Part shown: in pieces, positions 7,952-15,835 of the stretch
How the letters are laid out: each line of letters opens with the position of its first letter
Position numbering within the stretch: the first letter of the stretch is position 1
DNA from: Haliscomenobacter sp965225875
Lineage (GTDB): Bacteria; Bacteroidota; Bacteroidia; Chitinophagales; Saprospiraceae
Assembly (NCBI RefSeq): GCF_965225875.1
Contig: NZ_CBDDBS010000002.1
Coordinates: 2,480,001 to 2,544,000 of the forward strand
Reading direction: 5' to 3'
Length of the DNA: 64,000 nt
Translations under genes and position numbers: made by a program
Notes under the pieces: model-generated
Seen by the model: only the letters and a program-made list of their open reading frames with translations
What the model was told of the DNA's origin: nothing
The model's database searches: none

Positions 7952-8869
7952 ATGAAAACTTTCAAACTCGATCACCTGACTGTGGTACAATCCAAGTTAC
8001 AACAAACCCATCGCGACTTGCGCCGAGCAGTCAACCGCTATTGGTTTCAAACTGCCCTTTGTTCAATTGCGGTATATGGCTTCAGTTCGCGGGAACTCAG
8101 CGTAAACCTTCAATTGAACAGCGCTGAGCCAATGGTGCAGATTCAAAGCCTAAGCCCCGGTTCAACATCCAATGCCCAAAAAACCGCTTACACCAAAGAA
8201 CCATTACATCCTATGAACGTTTCTATGCTCTCTTTTAGCAGCGAGGGGGAGGCAACTGCGCCTCGCTCCTCGGCTGCTTCTAAACCCATAGAGAGCGGGC
8301 CGCCCGGGCGGAGCGCCGCTGCCATCACCCGAGCCAATTCCTTAGGCGAACTGGCCAACACCTTCCAAAATGTGAGCTTCCCGGATCAGGACGAGGTATT
8401 TGAGCCTGCCACCAAGCGCCAGGCCAAACGACAAAAGCAATTGGCCTATGTGCAGCGCTTTGCGGATATCGCCAAGGGGGAACAAAGCAAATACGGCATT
8501 CCAGCTAGCATTACTTTAGCTCAGGGCTTACTGGAAAGTGACGCGGGAGAAAGCCCACTTTCTGCTCAGGCCAACAACCATTTCGGGATCAAATGTTTCT
8601 CCCGAACATGTGGCCGGGGGCACTGTCGGAATTTCACAGATGATTCACACAAGGATTTTTTCCGCGTTTTTCCCTCCGCCTGGGAAAGTTTCCGTTCACA
8701 CAGTATGCTGCTGCAAGGTGCACGTTACAAGGGTTTGAAAAAATTCGGAGCAGACAATTATACCGACTGGGCACATGGTTTGTCTAAAGCAGGCTACGCA
8801 ACGGACAAAAAATATGCACAAAAACTGATTCACTTGATTGAAGATTTGGAGCTATACCAATACGATTGA
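7952..8869 (+). CDS. Glucosaminidase-domain (FlgJ/GH73-type) peptidoglycan hydrolase
   Basis: A 305-residue protein. The C-terminal 140 residues form a GH73-like domain: YVQRFADIAKGEQSKYGIPASI, then TLAQGLLESDAGESPLSAQANNHFGIKC with the putative catalytic Glu in LLESDAG, later FRVFPSAWESFRSHSMLL and YATDKKYAQKLIHLIEDLEL. Such enzymes cleave the GlcNAc-MurNAc backbone. The N-terminal 150 residues are low-complexity. They contain a short hydrophobic stretch (FQTALCSIAVYGF) that may be a weak membrane anchor, and no clear signal peptide. The ATG at 7952 was chosen over an extension starting at 7817, which adds a composition-poor leader. A terminator follows at 8923. Confidence 0.8.
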   Translation: MKTFKLDHLTVVQSKLQQTHRDLRRAVNRYWFQTALCSIAVYGFSSRELSVNLQLNSAEPMVQIQSLSPGSTSNAQKTAYTKEPLHPMNVSMLSFSSEGEATAPRSSAASKPIESGPPGRSAAAITRANSLGELANTFQNVSFPDQDEVFEPATKRQAKRQKQLAYVQRFADIAKGEQSKYGIPASITLAQGLLESDAGESPLSAQANNHFGIKCFSRTCGRGHCRNFTDDSHKDFFRVFPSAWESFRSHSMLLQGARYKGLKKFGADNYTDWAHGLSKAGYATDKKYAQKLIHLIEDLELYQYD

Positions 8870-8922
8870 GCCAATTCAATTGAGCTTGTACAAAGAATTT
8901 TACCATTTTTTTCTGCGCTAAT

Positions 8923-8965
8923 GGGCGAGATGCGAAAGGTTCGTGTCTTGCCCTTTTTGTTTTTT
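8923..8965 (+). terminator. Rho-independent terminator after the glucosaminidase gene
   Basis: Imperfect hairpin GGGCGAGATGCGAA / TTCGTGTCTTGCCC with a three-base loop, followed by a run of T interrupted once by G. It lies about 50 bp downstream of the stop codon at 8869. Confidence 0.6.
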
Positions 8966-9024
8966 TGAACTTTTTTTTCCAATCCTCTAAACCTTTTCTC
9001 CTTTTTCCAGTTTCACATTAAAAT

Positions 9025-9050
9025 ACAATGAAAACATAATTTTTCATTGT
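9025..9050. promoter_or_regulatory. Perfect 10-bp inverted repeat upstream of the exporter operon
   Basis: ACAATGAAAA and TTTTCATTGT flank a six-base AT spacer (CATAAT). The element ends 23 bp before the ATG of the ABC ATPase gene at 9074. Symmetry, spacing and position fit a dimeric repressor site or a 5'-UTR hairpin. No regulator gene is adjacent. Confidence 0.45.
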
Positions 9051-9073
9051 GAAAAAATTGTAAATCATACCTG

Positions 9074-9757
9074 ATGATTGCCAAACTGGAAAATGTCAAC
9101 AAAGTATACCGAGTCGGGGATCAGGAAATAGTTGCGCTACAGCCCACCACAATGCAGGTGAATGAGGGTGAGTTGTTGCTGATCATCGGTCCCTCCGGAT
9201 CGGGCAAAACGACCCTACTCTCTCTTTTGGGCTGTGTGCTCTACCCCACTGAAGGGCGCTTGTGGGTAGACGGACAGGAAATCAATCGTTTGAAAGAAAA
9301 CCAATTGGCCCGCCTGCGCCTCAACACCATTGGGTTTGTTTTTCAAAGCTTCAATCTACTAGCCCCCCTTTCTGCTGAAGACAACGTCATGATGCCGATG
9401 CGTTTGCAAGGTGTTAGCAATACTGAAGGCCGCAAACGCGCTCATGCTGCCCTGGAAATGGTGGACATGATGGACCGGCGCAAACAATTGCCCAAACAAC
9501 TCTCCGGCGGGCAACAGCAGCGGGTTGCCATTGCGCGTGCCCTGGTAACCAATCCCAAACTGATCCTTTGTGACGAACCTACCGCCTCCCTGGACAAGGA
9601 CTCCTTGGATGTGGTCATGCAGGAATTGCGTCATCTGGCGAATGAGGGCAAAGCGGTATGCGTCGTTACCCACGATCCACGCCTGGAGCAGTACGCCCAT
9701 CGGATCGTAGCAGTCAACAATGGAATCGTTACCCAGGTCCAAAAATTTGATCACTAG
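9074..9757 (+). CDS. ABC transporter ATP-binding protein (MacB/LolD/DevA type)
   Basis: A 227-residue nucleotide-binding subunit with Walker A GPSGSGKTT (residues 39-47), a Q-loop (GFVFQSFNLL), signature LSGGQQQR (about 143-150), Walker B LILCDEP (about 164-170) and an H-loop His (VVTHDPRLEQYAHRI). The ADP-binding pattern and length match the ATPases that power MacB-like and DevC-like permeases. It is the first gene of a four-gene set: ATPase, adaptor, permease and, after a hairpin, TolC. A cytoplasmic dimer is expected to drive export from the periplasm. Confidence 0.9.
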   Translation: MIAKLENVNKVYRVGDQEIVALQPTTMQVNEGELLLIIGPSGSGKTTLLSLLGCVLYPTEGRLWVDGQEINRLKENQLARLRLNTIGFVFQSFNLLAPLSAEDNVMMPMRLQGVSNTEGRKRAHAALEMVDMMDRRKQLPKQLSGGQQQRVAIARALVTNPKLILCDEPTASLDKDSLDVVMQELRHLANEGKAVCVVTHDPRLEQYAHRIVAVNNGIVTQVQKFDH

Positions 9758-9772
9758 CCTAGTCTTTATATC

Positions 9773-10744
9773 ATGAAAACAAAATATCTATTCCTCTTTT
9801 CTCTGATCGGAGTATTGTGCAGTTGTGGGGGTAAAAAAGATGCAAGCTCAGCTACTGCCGAAAAAGAACCCCTGACCTCCACTGAAGTACCCCTGGATTC
9901 CACCATGAAGGTCAAAGAAGTAGTGGGAATCGCCCGCATCGAACCCGATGGCAAAATCATCAGCATCAATGCAGAGACCGCAGGTTTTGTCAAGGAGGTT
10001 TTGTTTGCTGAAAATGCCCGGGTAAAAAAGGGTGACGTATTGGTGGTGCTTGAATCTTCAATTGAAAATGCTCAATTGCACCAGACCCAAAGTCGCATCA
10101 AAACCCAGCAGGCATCCATCACTGCGACCAAAGCTAACCTGGAGTCGCTCAAGGTGAAACTGGCTAATGCCCAGAATACCTACGAACGCAACCTCAAACT
10201 CCTGCAAGGCAATGCCGCCACACAGCAAAGTGTGGATGACAGCCGCTTTACAGTGGAAGATATCCAAAAACAACTCACTGCTCAACAAGCAAACATCCAA
10301 CAACAGGAAGCAAGATTGGAAGAGCTGAGAGCCGACATCAGCTTGAGCCAAACCCAATTGGGCAAAAAAAGCCTGCGTGCACCTTTGTCCGGCACCTTTC
10401 TCTCTTGCGATGTGAAACCGGGAAATTACATCAGCACCTCCACTGTTTTGGGTGAATTTGCCAAAGAAGGCCCATATCTGGCAGTAGGAGAAGTAGACGA
10501 ACTGTTTGCACTCCGGGTCAAAAACGGCAACAAAGCTTACATCCGCCCACAAGGGGAGCGCAACATCCTTGCACGAGGAACGGTGGTATTTACCGGAGCC
10601 TACCTCAAACAAAAATCCCTGTTTTCTGATCGGGCCGACAACCTGGAAGATCGCCGGGTGCGCGAAGTACACGTACGCCTGGAGGACAACAGCCAGGTAT
10701 TGATTGGTAGTCGGGTGGAATGTGTCATTGAACTAGAAAATTAA
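9773..10744 (+). CDS. Periplasmic adaptor lipoprotein of the DevB/HlyD type
   Basis: A 323-residue protein with a short hydrophobic leader ending in GVLCSCGG, so Cys16 or Cys18 is probably lipidated. The split lipoyl domain (GFVKEVLFAENARVKKGDVLVVL, and later SLRAPLSGTFLSCDVKPGNYI) brackets a coiled coil of about 115 residues. A C-terminal beta-barrel follows (VGEVDELFALRVKNGNKAYIR). DevB proteins connect the DevCA ABC unit to TolC. The gene begins 15 bp after the ATPase stop and ends 6 bp before the permease start, so it is part of one operon. Confidence 0.88.
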   Translation: MKTKYLFLFSLIGVLCSCGGKKDASSATAEKEPLTSTEVPLDSTMKVKEVVGIARIEPDGKIISINAETAGFVKEVLFAENARVKKGDVLVVLESSIENAQLHQTQSRIKTQQASITATKANLESLKVKLANAQNTYERNLKLLQGNAATQQSVDDSRFTVEDIQKQLTAQQANIQQQEARLEELRADISLSQTQLGKKSLRAPLSGTFLSCDVKPGNYISTSTVLGEFAKEGPYLAVGEVDELFALRVKNGNKAYIRPQGERNILARGTVVFTGAYLKQKSLFSDRADNLEDRRVREVHVRLEDNSQVLIGSRVECVIELEN

Positions 10745-10750
10745 AGCATC

Positions 10751-11872
10751 ATGTTCAGAACTGCGCTTCGTTTTTTGCTTTATGACAAAGCCAAGTCTCT
10801 TGGTGCGCTCTTTGGCGTGATCCTTTCGGTTTTTCTGATTGGACAACAATGTGGTATTTTTATCTTTTTGACCAACGCCATGTCAGCACTGGTGCGCAAC
10901 AATCAGCAATACATCTGGGTGGTTGATGACACAACGAATGATGTCAACTCTTTAGCGACCTTGGATATGCGCAAAGCACGCGAGTTAGCGAGTGTGCCAG
11001 GCGTTACCCGGGTCAGTCCGTTGGTGCTGGCAGCGGGTGGTGCCCGATTTGCCAATGGCAAAAATGCTGGTGTAGTGCTCATCGGAGTGCAATACCCCGA
11101 GTGTGCCGGAGGCCCCTGGATGCTCAGTGAGGGTAGTACGACAGATCTGCTTAAAGATGGCGCCATCATCACGGATGTATTTGACCGCGAAGCTTTGGGG
11201 AGTGCCAAAATTGGGGACTACTTTGAAATCAATGGTAAAAAGGTCTTCATTGCCGGAAACACCAAGGGGGTACGTTCATTTGGGGGAACTTATACTTTCA
11301 CCTCCATTGAAAGAGCCCGCTACCTGGGCAATATCCCCAACAATCAGGCCAGTGCTTTTTTGTTGACCTGGGACCCTAAGGTTTCCCGCGAGCAAGTTAT
11401 TTTTTACATCAACCAAAACCTGAAAGGGGTACGAGCATGGGCTAGCGAAGATTTCACCCGTGAGACCATCCTGACTGTGTTGAGTTCCAGTGGCATTGCC
11501 CTGTCTTTTGGCACTTTGATTGTATTTGCACTAATCGTTGGCTTTGTCATCATTGGCCTGACGCTTTACTCTGCGGCCATCGACCGCATTCGGGATTACG
11601 GTACACTCAAAGCCATTGGGGCCACCAACGGCTACATCACCCGCCTCATCCTGATGCAGGCCATGATTTTGGCCATCATTGGTTTTTTGATCGGCTACTT
11701 TTTTGTCAATGGCTTTAAGGTCGGAGTCGCTCAGGCGGGTACCATTTTTGAATTCCCTTTGTGGATGCGTTTTGGCTTTTTGGCGCTTACCTTATTCATT
11801 GCACTATTTGGCAGCTTGTTTGCCATTCGCAGGATTACCGGATTGGAGCCATCGGCAATATTTAGAACGTAG
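10751..11872 (+). CDS. ABC transporter permease of the DevC/MacB (FtsX-like) family
   Basis: A 373-residue membrane protein with one N-terminal transmembrane helix (about 18-40), a large periplasmic domain (40-250) and three C-terminal helices (about 255-285, 300-322 and 340-362). The FtsX-type motif DRIRDYGTLKAIGATNGYI sits between C-terminal helices 1 and 2. The periplasmic part contains the MacB-type block SVPGVTRVSPLVLAAGGARF. With the ATPase and adaptor it forms a DevABC-like exporter. Its TAG stop is the first triplet of a TAGTAGTGGGGC string that opens the long hairpin before the TolC gene. Confidence 0.9.
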   Translation: MFRTALRFLLYDKAKSLGALFGVILSVFLIGQQCGIFIFLTNAMSALVRNNQQYIWVVDDTTNDVNSLATLDMRKARELASVPGVTRVSPLVLAAGGARFANGKNAGVVLIGVQYPECAGGPWMLSEGSTTDLLKDGAIITDVFDREALGSAKIGDYFEINGKKVFIAGNTKGVRSFGGTYTFTSIERARYLGNIPNNQASAFLLTWDPKVSREQVIFYINQNLKGVRAWASEDFTRETILTVLSSSGIALSFGTLIVFALIVGFVIIGLTLYSAAIDRIRDYGTLKAIGATNGYITRLILMQAMILAIIGFLIGYFFVNGFKVGVAQAGTIFEFPLWMRFGFLALTLFIALFGSLFAIRRITGLEPSAIFRT

Positions 11873-11876
11873 TAGT

Positions 11877-11992
11877 GGGGCAAAAATAAGTGTTCATTTT
11901 TTCCGAGTCAAAGGATTAGATAAGACACTTAAAATAAACCGTTTACTCATCTAATCCTTTGACAAAATGAATCACTTATTTTTTTTCGCCCC
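11877..11992. repeat. Family A nested hairpin between DevC-like permease and TolC genes
   Basis: A 116-nt nested inverted repeat. Outer arms pair GGGGCAAAAATAAGTG-TTCATTTT with AAAATGAATCACTTATT followed by a T run and CGCCCC. Inner arms GTCAAAGGATTAGAT (11907-11921) and ATCTAATCCTTTGAC (11949-11963) are perfect, with a 27-nt loop. The left edge recurs almost unchanged at 63371. It lies inside the exporter gene set and could reduce or process read-through into tolC. Confidence 0.85.
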
Positions 11993-12009
11993 GTAAAACC
12001 TCTCAACTC

Positions 12010-13344
12010 ATGAAACCACTATTTTTCACCATATCCTTTTTGACCTCCTTATTCATTTGTGCCCAATCCCCTCGTACCTCGGCTACGCTCGGCAACCGGG
12101 TAATTAGCCTGGAGGAAGCCATTACTTTGGGACAGAGCAATAACTTGGACTTGAAAAACCAAAACTTGCAGGTACAAATTGCCCAGGGAGAACGCAACAA
12201 AATTGATGCCCGCCGCAGCCCAGTTGTGAGTGCCAATGGTGAATTCCGCAGCAACCTCGTTTTACCTACCACCATCATCCCCGCCGGTGCATTTGGCGGT
12301 AGTGGCACTGGCGAAGATCAGAAATTGCGCTTTGGCACTGTATTTAACATCACTGGCGCACTCAATGTCAGTTATTCCCTCATCGACCCTACTTTGCGCA
12401 CTGATCAATTGCGTGCCGATGGGCAAAGAATGTTGCAGGAAGCCACTTTGGAGAAACAAAAGGCCAATTTTCGGCTCACAATTGCGGAAGCCTGGTACGA
12501 TGTATTTTTGAAGCAAGAGCAACTCAATATCGCTGAAGAAAAGCTCAAACGGGCGGAGTCCCTTTTACAAATCAGCCAAAACCGCTTCAATGCGGGTGCA
12601 CTATTGCCCAGTGAAGTACAACGCAGCCAACTGGAAAGGGACAATAGTCGAGCCTCGCGTGATCAGGCGAAAAACAACCTGAGCTTGAGCCGCCAAAACC
12701 TGGCCTACCGCGTAGGGTTACCCTTGGAAACAGCTTTGGAAGTGGGTGCCATTGCACCGCCGACCAACGACCTTATTGCGAATTCAACTACAGCAAGTAC
12801 AGGCCAGCGTTGGGAGCTCAAGGAGGAAGAACAACGCCTGGCCCTTAATCTGCTCGATCAGCAACGCATCAAGGAGCAGTACCGTCCTAACTTGAGTGCC
12901 ATTGCCAATGGATCGGTGCAACATTTGAGCAACAATTTTGCGGTTTGGGAAAAATGGTTTCCGGCCGTTTACCTTGGGTTGCAGACCAATTTTACTTTGT
13001 TTGACGGTAACCTCAAGCAGAAGAACCTGGAAGTTTTGAAGTTGCAAAACCAGGTCAGCCAACACACCATCGAGCGCATTCGCCAGGACATTGGCTACGA
13101 AGTGGCTTCTACCCAAACCGCGCTACAAAACAGTGTGGTACAATGGCAAAGTACCCAGCAAAACCTCGCGACGGCGCGCAAAATTTTGGAATTGGAAAAG
13201 GAACGCTACGTGGGTGGAAATTTACTTTTTGCCGACTTGCTGAATACTGAATTCTCACTGCGTGAGGCCGAGAACAATGCGCTCAGTGCCTGGTACAACT
13301 ACCTGGTGGCGAAGTTGCGTTGGGAAAAGGCGATGGGGAATTAA
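12010..13344 (+). CDS. TolC-family outer membrane efflux protein
   Basis: A 444-residue protein with a signal peptide (MKPLFFTISFLTSLFICAQ) and two repeats of the TolC helical module. Helix landmarks are ISLEEAITLGQSNNLDLKNQ, YDVFLKQEQLNIAEEKLKRA and NNLSLSRQNLAYRVGL. The C-terminal repeat contains TALQNSVVQWQSTQQNLATA and LLFADLLNTEFSLREAENNA. It is expected to be the outer-membrane channel for the DevABC-like pump encoded just upstream. A family A hairpin separates it from the permease gene. Its stop overlaps by 4 bp the stop of the convergent gene ending at 13341. Confidence 0.92.
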   Translation: MKPLFFTISFLTSLFICAQSPRTSATLGNRVISLEEAITLGQSNNLDLKNQNLQVQIAQGERNKIDARRSPVVSANGEFRSNLVLPTTIIPAGAFGGSGTGEDQKLRFGTVFNITGALNVSYSLIDPTLRTDQLRADGQRMLQEATLEKQKANFRLTIAEAWYDVFLKQEQLNIAEEKLKRAESLLQISQNRFNAGALLPSEVQRSQLERDNSRASRDQAKNNLSLSRQNLAYRVGLPLETALEVGAIAPPTNDLIANSTTASTGQRWELKEEEQRLALNLLDQQRIKEQYRPNLSAIANGSVQHLSNNFAVWEKWFPAVYLGLQTNFTLFDGNLKQKNLEVLKLQNQVSQHTIERIRQDIGYEVASTQTALQNSVVQWQSTQQNLATARKILELEKERYVGGNLLFADLLNTEFSLREAENNALSAWYNYLVAKLRWEKAMGN

Positions 13345-14669
13345 TTCAATTCCAGGCCTTTAATCATCAACAAGTAAGTCCGACAAAAATTGGGCAAGGA
13401 GCTAAAGTCCACTTCGCTTGCACGGGGACTAAAGCGTGGGAACAGGCCCTTGTTTTCTTCAACAATGTCTTCAATCGCCCTTTTAATGGCACGCCGGTTG
13501 ATTGTGCCACTGCTGGCATCGATAAAATCGTTTTTGAAGCCCAGCGAACGGAAATACTCCCCTTCAACAATCTGCATATAGAGGTGGAGCAGATCGCGGT
13601 CAGGTTTTGGCAAGGCATAATTGAACAAACCCGAACTAACAATGTATCCCGTAATGGATAAGGCTACCGATAGATAACCATTTTCGCAATACCAATCCAT
13701 TTGGGGCAATTCCGTATCGATGAGCGCTACGAGTTTGTCATGCGTAACTGGAGTAGTGATGCCAAAAGTGCTACGCACCCGGTACATTTCTTTAAAAAGC
13801 TCCTCTTTGGGGCGTTCAGACAGTTTTTGCAGGTCTTTCGCAAGAAGGAGGTTTTTATCGATATTCGACTTGTTGTCTTTGGTGAAATATTGCCGTTGAA
13901 TCCGTTCCAATTCCTCCATCATGTACCCTTCAGGTTTAACCAGATAGTCGAGTTTAAACACCAGGTTCAACAACAAGTAAGCAATGGCGCCAGGGTACTG
14001 CTCCCGGTTGAGGGGGCCTTCCATCACTTCGCGGAGGGTACTGCTGATGGCTTCCTGGATAAATTTGTACTTGGCTTCTTTTTCCAGGAGTGGAATTTCC
14101 TGCAAGTGATCGGCCTCAACTGCCTGTAACATTTTGAACTCATCCAAGAGGAGGTCGTCCTGTTTATCGGCATTGATGGCCAGTTCCCGCAGCGCCATGT
14201 ACAACTTGTGTGGCGAAGCGTCGACCTTGGGCGTGTCAAAAAGAATGGTCAGATTATTCTCGGGATCGAGCGCAAAACGACTGAATTGCAGGATAAAGTT
14301 ACGCTCGATGAGCCGCCGCATAAACCCTACATTCAACGCCTCCGAGTAAGCGATTCTGGATTCCGCCAGAAATTTTGCTTCATTGGCGTAGCCAGTTATT
14401 TTTTTTGAACCTTGATAGAATTCAAAACGCAGTGTTCCCTCTTCAGTCCACCAACGAACATTGTCTTCGCGCTCGTCACGCAGGTATTGAAAAAACGCGC
14501 GGTAGGCATCCAGGTATTTGTCTTCTTCAAACAATGCCAATGACTGTTCCCAGGCCTGATAATTCAGCGGAGTTTTATAAGAATCCGTGTAGCGGCCAAA
14601 CTTTATGTCCAATTGAGTTGTGGAAACACCTGTATTGGAAGTTCTGAACAGTCGATCAAATAGGCTCAT
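13341..14669 (-). CDS. Conserved-looking cytoplasmic protein of unknown function (442 aa)
   Basis: I do not recognise the family. The protein has no signal peptide or clear membrane helix and looks mostly alpha-helical. Its N-terminal part has TPR-like pairing (NYQAWEQSLALFEEDKYLDAYRAFF), then an aromatic block (VRWWTEEGTLRFEFYQGSKK). The C-terminal half has hydrophobic helices (GYLSVALSITGYIVSSGLFNYAL). Codon use is like the neighbours. It is convergent with tolC, sharing overlapping stops, and divergent from the GSCFA gene, with a gap of about 110 bp. Its start (MSLFDRLFRT) is the only reasonable one in the frame. Confidence 0.7.
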   Translation of the reverse strand: MSLFDRLFRTSNTGVSTTQLDIKFGRYTDSYKTPLNYQAWEQSLALFEEDKYLDAYRAFFQYLRDEREDNVRWWTEEGTLRFEFYQGSKKITGYANEAKFLAESRIAYSEALNVGFMRRLIERNFILQFSRFALDPENNLTILFDTPKVDASPHKLYMALRELAINADKQDDLLLDEFKMLQAVEADHLQEIPLLEKEAKYKFIQEAISSTLREVMEGPLNREQYPGAIAYLLLNLVFKLDYLVKPEGYMMEELERIQRQYFTKDNKSNIDKNLLLAKDLQKLSERPKEELFKEMYRVRSTFGITTPVTHDKLVALIDTELPQMDWYCENGYLSVALSITGYIVSSGLFNYALPKPDRDLLHLYMQIVEGEYFRSLGFKNDFIDASSGTINRRAIKRAIEDIVEENKGLFPRFSPRASEVDFSSLPNFCRTYLLMIKGLELN

Positions 14670-14782
14670 TAGCAGTTATCAATGATTTTGGCGAGGAAAT
14701 TTACGATAAATTGAATAAAATTGTTGATTCAATTGGCAAAAAAGCTGTCAGTAGATTTGATGGAGCCACCAAAAGCAGCAAA

Positions 14783-15781
14783 ATGGAGCATTTTCGGAGC
14801 ATTTTGCCTCCACCCGCTTATCCGTTTCACTTGAGCTATGCCGATCACTTTTTAGGCATCGGTTCTTGTTTTGTCGAACAAATTGGGCAGCGTTTAATGG
14901 CGCGTAAGTTTTCGAGTTTGTACAACCCTTTGGGGATTGCTTTTAATCCTTACTCTGTTGCCCTGAGTTTGACCCGAGCCAGCCAGCCCAAAAACCATCA
15001 AGTTGCTGATTTATTTGAATACCAGGGGCTTTGGCATAGTTTTGATCACCATGGCAGTTTTTCGGCACCTTCCGCTGATCAAACGCTCGCCAATATTGAA
15101 TTGGCACAAAGGGCTGCAAACACCCAATTCCAAAAAACAAGCGTATTGATTTTGACTTTGGGCACGGCCAATGTGTGGGACCACCTGGCAGAAAAACGCA
15201 GCGTTTCCAATTGCCACAAATTGCCCAAGTCCAGTTTTCAGCAGCGACGCATGGAGCTGCCCGAAATTGTAGAAATACTCGGTGCCACACTTGAATCCTG
15301 TTTTGCGGTGCATCCTGAGCTAAAAGTAGTGCTTACCGTAAGCCCAGTTCGTTACCTGCGTGAGGGCATCGTGGAAAATGCCCGCAGCAAAGCCACCTTA
15401 TTATTGGCTACGGAACAATTGTGTCATGCTTTTGCACAAGTTCATTATTTCCCTGCTTACGAACTTCTGATGGATGACTTGAGGGATTACCGTTTTTACG
15501 CGGAAGACCTTGCTCACCCCAGTACTCAAGCGACTGATTATATTTGGGCCTATTTCGCAAATGCGTTTTTTGATGCCGCCACCCAAGCCCAAATTCAGGA
15601 GCTGGAAAAACTCAACCAAGCAGTGCAACATCGACCACTGCATCCAGATACTGTCGCTCATCAAACATTTTTACATCAACAACTTGAGTACATTACACGT
15701 TTGGAGAATAAGTATCCCACATTGGACTTTTCGGCTGAAAAGTCAATTTTTCATCAACAACTAAAGGGCGATAAAAAATAA
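14783..15781 (+). CDS. GSCFA-domain protein
   Basis: A 332-residue protein with the family signature near the N-terminus: YPFHLSYADHFLGIGSCFVE followed by QIGQRLMARKF and NPLGIAFNPYSVA. Later blocks LILTLGTANVW and VVLTVSPVRYLREG are characteristic of this SGNH-hydrolase-like family, and YELLMDDLRDYRFYAEDLAHPS carries the expected Asp-His region. The enzymatic activity is not established. Start chosen at MEHFRSILPPP because family members begin just before this block; an in-frame ATG at 14711 would add 24 residues. The last codons (KGDKK and stop) are encoded by the left arm of a family A hairpin. Confidence 0.88.
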   Translation: MEHFRSILPPPAYPFHLSYADHFLGIGSCFVEQIGQRLMARKFSSLYNPLGIAFNPYSVALSLTRASQPKNHQVADLFEYQGLWHSFDHHGSFSAPSADQTLANIELAQRAANTQFQKTSVLILTLGTANVWDHLAEKRSVSNCHKLPKSSFQQRRMELPEIVEILGATLESCFAVHPELKVVLTVSPVRYLREGIVENARSKATLLLATEQLCHAFAQVHYFPAYELLMDDLRDYRFYAEDLAHPSTQATDYIWAYFANAFFDAATQAQIQELEKLNQAVQHRPLHPDTVAHQTFLHQQLEYITRLENKYPTLDFSAEKSIFHQQLKGDKK

Positions 15782-15823
15782 GTGCTCATTTGGCTCAAGA
15801 AAAATGAGCACTTATTTTTGCCC
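15766..15823. repeat. Family A hairpin overlapping the GSCFA stop codon
   Basis: Left arm GGGCGATAAAAAATAAGTG continues CTCATTT. Right arm AAATGAGCACTTATTTTTG continues CCC. The loop is about 8-10 nt. The TAA stop of the GSCFA gene (15779-15781) is inside the left arm. The arms share AAAAATAAGTG and the GGGGC/GCCCC ends with the elements at 11877 and 63371. Confidence 0.85.
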
Positions 15824-15835
15824 ACAACTAAAGTC

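Noticed and set aside
15782..15835. Longer N-terminus for the T9SS hydrolase
   Set aside because: The extra 18 codons lie mostly in the right arm of the family A hairpin and would precede a clear signal peptide.
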